Made by a program: the position numbers and the translations under genes. Of a DNA stretch of 64,000 bases, positions 45,101-50,986 are shown one piece after another. How positions within the stretch are numbered: the first letter of the stretch is position 1; each line of letters opens with the position of its first letter. Under the pieces are notes generated by a model, which was not told where the DNA came from, made no database searches, and was given only the letters and a program-made list of their open reading frames with translations. This DNA comes from DASWJZ01 sp963739005 (lineage in GTDB: Bacteria > Pseudomonadota > Alphaproteobacteria > Rhizobiales > Afifellaceae): contig CAVTYQ010000007.1 in assembly GCA_963739005.1 (NCBI GenBank), forward strand, positions 124,001-188,000, given 5' to 3'.

Positions 45101-45938
45101 CGGGCTGGACATCCCGCGCGCGAACACGCTCGTCGTGCACCGCGCCGAGATGTTCGGCCTCGCGCAGCTCTATCAGCTGCGTGGGCGGATCGGCCGCTCG
45201 AAGCTTCGCGCCTATGCGCTCTTCACGGTGCCGGCGCAGCGCAAGCTGACCGACACGGCGGAGCGGCGGCTGAAGGTGCTGCAATCGCTCGACACGCTCG
45301 GCGCCGGCTTCCAGCTGGCCTCCCACGACCTCGACATCCGCGGCGCCGGCAATCTTCTCGGCGAAGAGCAATCCGGCCACATCAAAGAGGTCGGCTTCGA
45401 GCTTTACCAGGAGATGCTGGAGGAGGCGGTGGCGAGCCTGAAGGCCGGCGGCGAGGAGGGGCCGGAGGAGCGCTGGTCGCCGCAGATCACCATCGGCATG
45501 GCGGTGATGATCCCGGAGAGCTACGTGCCCGATCTGCAGCTGAGAATGCAGCTTTACCGGCGGCTCGCCGAGCTCGACGACGCCGGCGAGATTGACGCGT
45601 TCGGCGCCGAGCTGATCGACCGCTTCGGCCCGCTGCCGCAGGAGGTCGAGCATCTCTTGAAGATCGTGTTCGTGAAATCGCTCTGCCGCCGCGCCAACGT
45701 GGAGAAGGTCGACGCCGGGCCGAAGGGCGTCGTCATCGGCTTCCGCGACAACATCTTCGCCAACCCGCCGGCGCTGATCCGCGCCATTCAGGAGGAGGGG
45801 ACGTTCGCGAAGATAAGGCCGGATCAGCGGGTGTTGTTTGTTCGGGGCTGGGAGCAGCCGGAGGAAAGGCTGACAGGCGTGGCAGGGATTTTGACAAGGT
45901 TGGTGAGGCTGGCGGAAGAGGGGAAGAAAGCGGCTTAG
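42102..45938 (+). CDS. mfd: SdhE-Mfd fusion: flavinylation factor joined to transcription-repair coupling factor
   Basis: One uninterrupted frame of 1278 residues. Residues 1 to about 95 are a complete SdhE/SDH5 domain (RALFRAWRRGTREMDLILGGFAD, with the RGxxE flavinylation motif, and FTWFTGHAEPEQKYRSP). After a short linker (about 96-115) comes Mfd: UvrB-like domain 1 (FPAWDSLPYDRVSPNPEI), RNA-polymerase-interacting domain (GDLVVHVDHGIGRFSGL), helicase with GDVGFGKTEVALRAA, DEEQHFGV and TATPIPRTLQLAL, TRG motif and the C-terminal TRCF domain. In relatives sdhE and mfd are separate adjacent genes. The only internal start near the junction (ATG 42396) has no ribosome site. GGAAG precedes the ATG at 42102. 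Confidence 0.9.
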   Translation: MTGSTRSSHELDPRRKRALFRAWRRGTREMDLILGGFADAHIGELGDHDLADFEALMEVADDELFTWFTGHAEPEQKYRSPVFRAIVAFHAKGHANAHMRKNDEAELFSPSDPLSGLFRGRRAVTLGGVPDGLEGRVLARLAEAEGSVLFVGRDAREVALAETALRFFAPKIPTLTFPAWDSLPYDRVSPNPEISASRMSALHALLHPHEGARVVFTTANAIVQRVPDRESVAGRAVSAAAGNVIPMEGLVRFLEANGFDRTATVREVGEYAVRGGILDLFAPGTAAPIRLDFFGDTLETIRPFDPATQRTAGQMPRLELVPASEVVLSEETIGRFRQNYRAAFGAVLGNDPLYEAVSEGRRFAGMEHWLPFFYEKLETLFDYLPDAPVIIGHLVEHGLGDRLEQVRDHFEARREAVDKGTTGGSVPYKPIPPAALYLSREEWREHVAARPHAHLTPFVSPEEGEPDESVGKAQAIDMGGRAGRTFAAERAAGDVNVFDALVQHVESLEKSGRKVLLASWSEGARDRLGQVLTDHGLLSLRPVEDFTALKALPAGTVGLAVLPLETGFEASDLAVIGDQDVLGDRFIRTTRRKRAADALTEASSLAAGDLVVHVDHGIGRFSGLKTIEAAGAPHDCLEILYAGNDRLFLPVENIELLSRYGAEGSEADLDRLGGVAWQNRKARLKKRIRDMAEQLIKTAAARLTRQAPVLSPPSGLYDEFSARFPYEETEDQDAAIDAALGDLSAGRPMDRLVCGDVGFGKTEVALRAAFVAAMAGRQVAVVVPTTLLARQHYATFTERFRGLPLNIGQASRLVGTAELSRVKRGIADGTIDIAIGTHALLGKAIEFRDLALLIVDEEQHFGVRHKERLKELRAAVHVMTLTATPIPRTLQLALTGVRDLSMIATPPIDRLAVRTFIAPFDTLTIREALIRERLRGGQSFYVVPRIADLAEVQEFLEQNVPEAKVGVAHGQMPASTLDKVMNAFYEGQYDILLSTTIIESGLDIPRANTLVVHRAEMFGLAQLYQLRGRIGRSKLRAYALFTVPAQRKLTDTAERRLKVLQSLDTLGAGFQLASHDLDIRGAGNLLGEEQSGHIKEVGFELYQEMLEEAVASLKAGGEEGPEERWSPQITIGMAVMIPESYVPDLQLRMQLYRRLAELDDAGEIDAFGAELIDRFGPLPQEVEHLLKIVFVKSLCRRANVEKVDAGPKGVVIGFRDNIFANPPALIRAIQEEGTFAKIRPDQRVLFVRGWEQPEERLTGVAGILTRLVRLAEEGKKAA

Positions 45939-46010
45939 GCTTCCGCTGCTAAGTGGCTCGTGGCTTTTGCGGACCACCACTACTACTAGTATAGTGCTCG
46001 TGGTGATTCC

Positions 46011-46507
46011 ATGAGACTACGATCCTCAAAGCGTATCCACGAGCGCTTCCTGTCCGGGGGCTTCTTTCCGCCAGAGGCCCCACCTTGCTTCTATAGCTCG
46101 ACCTTTGGATCTCAGCGGGCAGCGCTGGATCGCCGCTTTGCAAAATTACCTCCTAGAAAAACCGGTGCCCCTGACTTTCACTACTTTCGGTCAGAACTCA
46201 CTCACTTTCACTACCCAAGATTTCAATCGGCGCCGCGAAGACATTCCTTTATGAATCCGATCAACTATTTCTTCCTTTCCCAGTGCCTGTCTGAAAATTG
46301 GGAGACACTGCGCAAGGTACCTGAGGAGGTCGCGCTATAGCGTGTCGAAGCCAATTTTCGACGTACCGTCCGAACGGACCTTTACTCGACCAAGCTTTGA
46401 CTCCCGGGATATCTTCGAGCTACACGTTAACTCGGAACACAACTATATTCTGCGAACAGACATCTCAAGATTCTTCCATTCCGTCTATACACATTCGATC
46501 CCATGGG
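46011..46507 (+). pseudogene. reverse transcriptase (defence/Abi-type RT) fragment, frameshifted and truncated by an IS
   Basis: Two overlapping frames make one RT N-terminus. Frame one (46011-46340): LSGGFFPPEAPPCF, then FHYPRFQSAPRRHSFMNPIN and LSENWETLRK. Frame two (from about 46318 to the IS): YLRRSRYSVSKPIFDVPSER, then YILRTDISRFF and SVYTHSIPW. DISRFF is RT motif A (first catalytic Asp), and YTHSIPW is characteristic of AbiA/DRT-like bacterial RTs. One extra base at about 46316 separates the frames, and the IS starts directly after SIPW, so the YxDD motif and the rest are missing. The stretch is clearly less GC-rich than its surroundings, consistent with acquisition. Confidence 0.75.
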
Positions 46508-46523
46508 TGACGTGAGCCCCGAG
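46508..46523 (+). repeat. left terminal inverted repeat of the IS3-family element
   Basis: TGACGTGAGCCCCGAG; 16 of 16 bases match the reverse complement of the right end. Confidence 0.88.
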
Positions 46524-46570
46524 ACTTCGGCCAAGAATGGGTAGAGTCCATCACCTCTGAGGGGATGGAC

Positions 46571-46837
46571 ATGAAGCCAAGTCGTTTCGCGGAAGAGCAG
46601 ATCATCGGGATCCTGCGGGAGCAGGAGGCGGGTGCAAAGACGGCGGACGTGTGCCGCAAGCACGGGATCAGCGGCGCCACTTTTTACAAATGGAAGGCCA
46701 GATACGGTGGCCTCGACGTGTCGGATGCCCGGCGGCTGAAGGCGCTGGAGGACGAGAACGCCAAGCTTAAGAAGCTGCTGGCCGAGGCGATGCTCGACAA
46801 CGCCATGCTGAAGGACATCAATTCAAAAAAATGGTGA
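46571..46837 (+). CDS. IS3-family transposase OrfA
   Basis: An 88-residue OrfA: an N-terminal helix-turn-helix (FAEEQIIGILREQEAGAKTADVCRKHGISGATFYKWKARYGG) that binds the IS ends, then a leucine-zipper segment (LKALEDENAKLKKLLAEAML). The ATG of MKPSRF has GAGGGG 6 bases upstream. At 46825-46831 an A-AAA-AAA heptamer allows the -1 ribosomal slip that joins OrfA to OrfB; OrfA alone ends at 46837. Confidence 0.9.
   Translation: MKPSRFAEEQIIGILREQEAGAKTADVCRKHGISGATFYKWKARYGGLDVSDARRLKALEDENAKLKKLLAEAMLDNAMLKDINSKKW
46825..46831 (+). promoter_or_regulatory. -1 frameshift heptamer of the IS3-family orfA/orfB
   Basis: A-AAA-AAA in register with the OrfA frame; slipping one base back enters the OrfB frame (MVTPVARRE). 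Typical for IS3-family OrfAB transposase. Confidence 0.75.
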
Positions 46838-46998
46838 CGCCCGTCGCAAGGCGCGAGGCCGTCGCGCATCTCAAGGTGACGTTCGAGGTGAGCGAACGGC
46901 GGGCGTGTTGTGTGCTCGGCGCAGACCGAACCTCGGTTCGCTATCGGAGCACCAGACCTGATGATGCCGCTGTGCGTGCCCGGTTGCGCGAGCTGGCG

Positions 46999-47007
46999 GC
47001 AGTGCGC
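46999..47007. repeat. target-site duplication, left copy, of the IS256-family element
   Basis: GCAGTGCGC, identical to 48307-48315; the IS256 family usually duplicates 8 bp, and one base may be coincidental. Confidence 0.85.
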
Positions 47008-48306
47008 GGGGGACTGTCAGGAATTGTGTGCGTGAGGCCATGATGATGAAAAGAGGAGAATCATCACATGGCTATCGAGAAAGAGCTTCTGGAGCAGCTT
47101 CTGGCGGGCCGCGATCCGCAGGAGGTGTTTGCCAAGGACGGTCTTGTTGACGAGCTGAAGAAGGCGCTGTCGGAGCGCATTCTGAACGCCGAGCTCGACG
47201 AGCACCTTGGGGAAGAGCGCGCCGAAGGCAACGCCAATCGCCGCAACGGCAGCTCGCAGAAGTCGGTTCTGACCGGCACCTCGAAGATGCGGCTGACGAT
47301 CCCCCGCGATCGCTCCGGCACCTTCGATCCGAAGCTGATCGCCAAATACCAGCGCCGCTTCCCGGATTTCGACGACAAGATCATCTCCATGTATGCACGC
47401 GGCATGAGCGTGCGGGAGATCCGCGGCCACCTGGAGGAGCTCTACGGCATCGACGTCTCGCCCGACCTGATCTCGGCCGTCACCGACGCCGTCCTGGAGG
47501 AGGTCGCCGAATGGCAGGGCCGGCCGCTGGAGGCCTGCTATCCGCTGGTCTTCTTCGATGCGATCCGGGTGAAGATCAGGGACGAGGGCTTCGTCAGGAA
47601 CAAAGCGGTCTACATCGCGCTCGGGATCCTGGCCGACGGCACGAAGGCGATACTGGGCATCTGGATCGAGCAGACGGAGGGCGCCAAGTTCTGGCTGCGT
47701 GTCATGAACGAGCTGAAGAACCGCGGCGTCAGCGACATCCTGATCGCCGTGGTCGATGGCCTGAAGGGCTTCCCCGAGGCGATCACCACCGTGTTCCCCG
47801 ACACGGTGGTGCAGACCTGCATCGTACACCTGATCCGCCACTCGCTTGCGTTCGTGTCGTGGAAGGACCGCAAGCCGGTGATGCCGGCGCTCAGGGCCAT
47901 CTACCGGGCCACCGACGCCGAGGCCGGCCGGAAGGCCCTGGAAGTGTTCGAAGCGAGCCCCTGGGGCCAGAAGTATCCGGCCATCGCCTTGAGCTGGCGG
48001 CGCAACTGGGAGCACGTGGTGCCGTTCTTCGCCTTCCCCGAAGGCGTCCGCCGCATCATCTACACGACCAATGCGATCGAGGCGCTGAACTCCAAGCTGC
48101 GCCGCGCGGTTCGAACGCGCGGGCACTTCCCCAATGACGATGCGGCGATGAAGCTGCTATATCTGGTCCTCGATCGCCAGGCCGACGAGTGGAAGCGGCC
48201 GCCGCGCGAATGGTTCGAGGCCAGGACCCAGTTCGCCGTCGTGTTCGGCGAAAGGTTCGTCACTCAGTGACGCAGACGGCCTCAGCACAAAACTTCCGAC
48301 AGTCCC
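47008..48306 (+). mobile_element. IS256-family insertion sequence inside IS3-family orfB
   Basis: About 1299 bp with imperfect terminal inverted repeats: left GGGACTGTCAGGAATTGTGT (from 47010) against right (reverse complement) GGGACTGTCGGAAGTTTTGT. It encodes one full-length mutator-type transposase and is flanked by GCAGTGCGC on both sides. The two extra G's at 47008-47009 make the exact left end uncertain by 2 bp. Confidence 0.9.
47068..48270 (+). CDS. IS256-family (mutator-type) transposase
   Basis: A 400-residue DDE transposase. Catalytic acids are likely the Asp in LVFFDAIRVKIRDEG, the Asp in AVVDGLKGFPEA and the Glu in TTNAIEALNSKLRR, with the family signature VQTCIVHLIRHSL between. 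Full length with no frameshift; an AGGAG site stands 14 bases before the ATG (GGAGAATCATCACATG). It looks capable of activity. Confidence 0.95.
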   Translation: MAIEKELLEQLLAGRDPQEVFAKDGLVDELKKALSERILNAELDEHLGEERAEGNANRRNGSSQKSVLTGTSKMRLTIPRDRSGTFDPKLIAKYQRRFPDFDDKIISMYARGMSVREIRGHLEELYGIDVSPDLISAVTDAVLEEVAEWQGRPLEACYPLVFFDAIRVKIRDEGFVRNKAVYIALGILADGTKAILGIWIEQTEGAKFWLRVMNELKNRGVSDILIAVVDGLKGFPEAITTVFPDTVVQTCIVHLIRHSLAFVSWKDRKPVMPALRAIYRATDAEAGRKALEVFEASPWGQKYPAIALSWRRNWEHVVPFFAFPEGVRRIIYTTNAIEALNSKLRRAVRTRGHFPNDDAAMKLLYLVLDRQADEWKRPPREWFEARTQFAVVFGERFVTQ

Positions 48307-48315
48307 GCAGTGCGC
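48307..48315. repeat. target-site duplication, right copy, of the IS256-family element
   Basis: GCAGTGCGC, directly after the right inverted repeat of the IS256-family element. Confidence 0.85.
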
Positions 48316-49016
48316 CGGCGCTTCGGCTATCGGCGCCTGCACATCCTGCTCGCCCGAGAGGGGATCACCATGAACCACAAGAAGCTCCGCCGGCTCTATC
48401 GTGAAGAGCGGCTTCAGGTCCGCCGCCGAGGCGGCCGCAAGCGGGCCCTCGGAACCAGGGCGCCGATGGCAATCCCGCAGGGCGCCAATCAGCGATGGAG
48501 CCTGGACTTCCTGTCGGACGCACTCGCCGACAGCCGTCGCTTCCGCATCCTCGCGATCGTCGACGACTTCACCCGCGAGTGCCTGGCGCTGGTCGCCGAC
48601 ACCTCGCTGTCTGGCCTTCGGGTCGCTCGTGAGCTCGATGCCCTCATCGCTGTGCGCGGCAAGCCTGCCATGGTGATCAGCGACAACGGGACCGAACTGA
48701 CTAGCATGGCGATCCTGAGATGGTCACAGGAGACCCGGATCGATTGGCACTACATCGCGCCGGGCAAGCCGCAGCAAAATGCCTTCGTGGAGAGCTTCAA
48801 CGGCCGCCTGCGTGACGAGCTCCTGAACGAGACATTGTTCATCTCGCTCGGCCATGTCCGAGAGGCTCTGGCCATCTGGCTGCTCGACTACAACACGATT
48901 CGACCACACAGCCGCCTCGGCAACCTGACGCCCGGCGAATACGCCAGGCTCTGCGTTGCACCACCGAGCCATACCGGCTCAAATGAAGCCCGGACTTTAT
49001 CCATCGCTGGATGAGG

Positions 49017-49032
49017 CTCGGGGCTCACGTCA
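49017..49032 (-). repeat. right terminal inverted repeat of the IS3-family element
   Basis: CTCGGGGCTCACGTCA, exact reverse complement of the left end at 46508-46523. Confidence 0.88.
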
Positions 49033-49304
49033 GCTACTATACCGGCTTGACGCGCGAGGATGTCGAAGCGCGCGTGTGGGAGCACAACAACGATCCGATC
49101 GACGGCTACACCGCGCGGCGGCGGCCGGTGACGCTGGTCTTTTCTGAGGTCTACGATCGGCTTACCGACGCGATTGCGCGCGAGCGGCAGATCAAGGGCT
49201 GGACCCGCAAGAAGAAGGAGGCGTTGATCCGGGGCGACTACGAGGCGCTGCCGGATCTGGCGTCCCGCCCTCCGGGAAGGGTGGTCGGAAGCGGTTCCGA
49301 CTAG
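49033..49304 (+). pseudogene. GIY-YIG nuclease superfamily gene, 5' end replaced by the IS
   Basis: The frame gives SYYTGLTREDVEARVWEHNN, then YTARRRPVTLVFSEVYDRL and AIARERQIKGWTRKKKEALI, the typical short UPF0213-like GIY-YIG protein. The usual N-terminal strand (VYIL...DGS) ahead of YYTG is missing: the IS end stops right at that point. An in-frame ATG inside the IS (49011) could give a 97-residue hybrid, but the first half of the GIY-YIG catalytic motif is lost. Confidence 0.75.
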
Positions 49305-49314
49305 CCCTGCATCC

Positions 49315-49362
49315 GATGGTTCGAGGCTCGCCGCTATGCGGCTCGCACCTCACCATGAGGGT
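49315..49362. repeat. palindromic intergenic repeat-like unit
   Basis: The stretch from ATGGTTCGAGGCTCGCCGC to GCGGCTCGCACCTCACCATG folds into a hairpin (GAGG-TCGCCGC with GCGGCTCGC-CCTC). It resembles short repeats scattered in Hyphomicrobiales intergenic DNA. The 220 bp around it hold no other gene. Confidence 0.45.
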
Positions 49363-49528
49363 GGTGGGTGGCAGAGGCGTCCCCGGGGTGCGGGGTTGCA
49401 GAGGCGTTCGAGGGCCCCGGTGCGGCTTGTGCCTTGAGGCGGCGCTCCGACACCTCCGACCATCCCCGCCACAAAGGCGACATCATCGCCACCGCATCGT
49501 GCGGCGCAGTCATTGTTGGGGTAGGCGT

Positions 49529-50491
49529 ATGCGTCGCGTTGGTCCGCAGGTCGTCGGTCTTGTCTTCCGCTTCGGGGCCGCCGTCGGGGTCGCGGCAGCG
49601 CTCACCGCCGCTGCGGTCGTCGCCGCGACATTCACGCCGGCCAAGGCCGAGGACGCGCCGAAGGTCGAAAGCAAATACGCCACGGTCAACGGCGTCGAGA
49701 TCCACTATCTCGTGGCCGGCGAGGGCTCTCCGGTCATCCTCCTCCACGGCTTCGCGCAGACGAGCCATATGTGGCTGCCGCTCATCCCCGAACTCGCCAA
49801 GACGCATCTCGTCATCGCGCCGGACCTTCGCGGCTTCGGGTTCTCGGGGAAGCCCGAGTGCTGCTACGACAAGAAGTCGATGGCGCAGGATATCCACGCC
49901 CTCGCGCAGGCGCTCAACCTCGGCACGGTCGGCATCGCCGGGCACGACATCGGGCTGATGGTCGCCTACGCCTACGCCGCGCAATATCCCGACGAGGTCG
50001 GCAGGATCGCGCTGATGGACGCGTTCCTGCCGGGCATCGGCGACTGGAACAGCGTCTTCCTGCTCCGCGACCTCTGGCACTTCCACTTCTTCGGGCCGAC
50101 GCCGCTCGCGCTCGTCACCGGCCGCGAGCGCGTCTACCTGGAGCATTTCTGGAACGATTTCGCCGCCGATCCGGCGCATTCGGTGTCGGAGGGCGACCGC
50201 GTCTTCTACACCGCCGCCTATTCGCAGGAAGGCGCGATGAAGGCGGGGATGGAGGTGTTCCGCAACTTCCCGAAGGACGCGGAGGATTTCGCCGAATTCG
50301 CCAAGACCAAGCTGACGATGCCGATGCTGGTGCTGACCGGCGAGAAGGCGTCGGGCGATTTCCTGATTGAGCAGGGGAAGATGGTCGACGACAACGTCGA
50401 AGGCGTCGTCATCAAGGGCTCGGGCCACTGGCTGATGGACGAAGCGCCGGATCAGGTCATCCCGAAGCTCGTCGCGTTCTTCGCGAACTGA
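49529..50491 (+). CDS. secreted alpha/beta hydrolase, epoxide hydrolase / haloalkane dehalogenase-like
   Basis: A 320-residue alpha/beta hydrolase with an N-terminal signal segment (about 10-44, rich in Ala/Val, ending AKAEDA). The core has the oxyanion motif LLHGFAQTSHMW, LRGFGFSGKP, and a nucleophile elbow AGHDIGLMVAY, in which Asp replaces Ser, marking the epoxide hydrolase or dehalogenase branch. The catalytic His is in GSGHWLMDEAP. Start: ATG 49529, with a GGGGTAGG stretch upstream; the frame is open to 49316 but that part covers the repeat-like DNA. The substrate is not predictable. Confidence 0.88.
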   Translation: MRRVGPQVVGLVFRFGAAVGVAAALTAAAVVAATFTPAKAEDAPKVESKYATVNGVEIHYLVAGEGSPVILLHGFAQTSHMWLPLIPELAKTHLVIAPDLRGFGFSGKPECCYDKKSMAQDIHALAQALNLGTVGIAGHDIGLMVAYAYAAQYPDEVGRIALMDAFLPGIGDWNSVFLLRDLWHFHFFGPTPLALVTGRERVYLEHFWNDFAADPAHSVSEGDRVFYTAAYSQEGAMKAGMEVFRNFPKDAEDFAEFAKTKLTMPMLVLTGEKASGDFLIEQGKMVDDNVEGVVIKGSGHWLMDEAPDQVIPKLVAFFAN

Positions 50492-50522
50492 GGCGGCGAC
50501 GCAGGCCTGATCCCGCATCCGA

Positions 50523-50541
50523 CCCCGCGCGAAGCGCGGGG
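50523..50541. terminator. hairpin terminator between the hydrolase and the small basic protein gene
   Basis: CCCCGCGC, loop GAA, GCGCGGGG: a perfect 8-bp stem between two convergent genes. Confidence 0.6.
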
Positions 50542-50559
50542 CCATCTCAAGAGCTCCGC

Positions 50560-50874
50560 TCAGCCGGCCTTCTTCCTGGCGTTGCGCTTGCGCGTCGCCG
50601 CGGCCTTCTTCGCCGCGGCGGAGCGGGCGGCCGCGGGCCGCTTGGCGCTCGCGCGCCCGCCGAGCTTTCCGCCCTTCCGCGACGCGGCGTGCGAGACCTT
50701 CTTGCCGCGGCCGGAGCCGCTCTTCTTGCCGCCGCCGGTCTCCTTGTTGACCGTCGCCCAGGCGCGCCGCTCGGCCTCCTTGTCGGAGACGCCGCGCTTC
50801 TCGTAGCCCTCCTCGACATGCTCGGCCTGGCGCTTCTGCTTGTCCGTGTAGCTCGACTTGTCGCCGCGAGGCAT
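50560..50874 (-). CDS. small basic protein, often annotated as plasmid stabilization protein
   Basis: A 104-residue protein: an N-terminal conserved part (MPRGDKSSYTDKQKRQAEHV then RRAWATVNKETGGG) and a histone-H1-like Lys/Ala/Arg-rich tail that probably binds DNA or RNA. The AGGAGG site 7 bases from the ATG decides the start. The plasmid-stabilization name is inherited annotation without clear function; it stands alone on the chromosome here. Confidence 0.8.
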   Translation of the reverse strand: MPRGDKSSYTDKQKRQAEHVEEGYEKRGVSDKEAERRAWATVNKETGGGKKSGSGRGKKVSHAASRKGGKLGGRASAKRPAAARSAAAKKAAATRKRNARKKAG

Positions 50875-50986
50875 TTCGACCTCCTGCAATCGTGATGCAT
50901 ATCAACAGGAGGAAAAGCCGAAGAGTTCCACGAAGACGGGAGCTGACGCCGGCAGCATCCCGCGCGAGGACGAAAGATCGATTTCG

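Larger units (their letters stand above)
46831..49014 (+). pseudogene. IS3-family transposase OrfB, split by IS256-family insertion
   Basis: The first part (46831-47007) reads to ARLRELAAVR; the second (48316-49014) continues RRFGYRRLHILLAREGI. Removing the inner IS plus one 9-bp target copy restores a continuous frame. The rve integrase core is in the second part: the first Asp in WSLDFLSDAL, the second in ISDNGTEL, and the Glu in FVESFNGRLRDE. Interrupted, so no functional OrfB can be made. Confidence 0.9.
46508..49032 (+). mobile_element. IS3-family (IS407-group-like) element, carrying a nested IS256-family element
   Basis: Terminal inverted repeats TGACGTGAGCCCCGAG (46508-46523) and its exact complement (49017-49032) bound orfA and a split orfB. 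Without the inner IS and one target copy it is about 1217 bp, normal for the group. No direct target duplication flanks it: left is an RT gene and right a GIY-YIG gene, so the ends were probably brought together by an IS-mediated deletion or recombination. Confidence 0.88.

Noticed and set aside
43908..45980. 690-codon minus-strand frame
   Set aside because: Antisense of the mfd part; no motif.
46427..46680. minus-strand frames across the RT fragment and IS left end
   Set aside because: They straddle the IS boundary and are antisense to RT and orfA.
49334..50905. 523-codon minus-strand frame
   Set aside because: Runs antisense to the secreted hydrolase and out of frame with the small basic protein.
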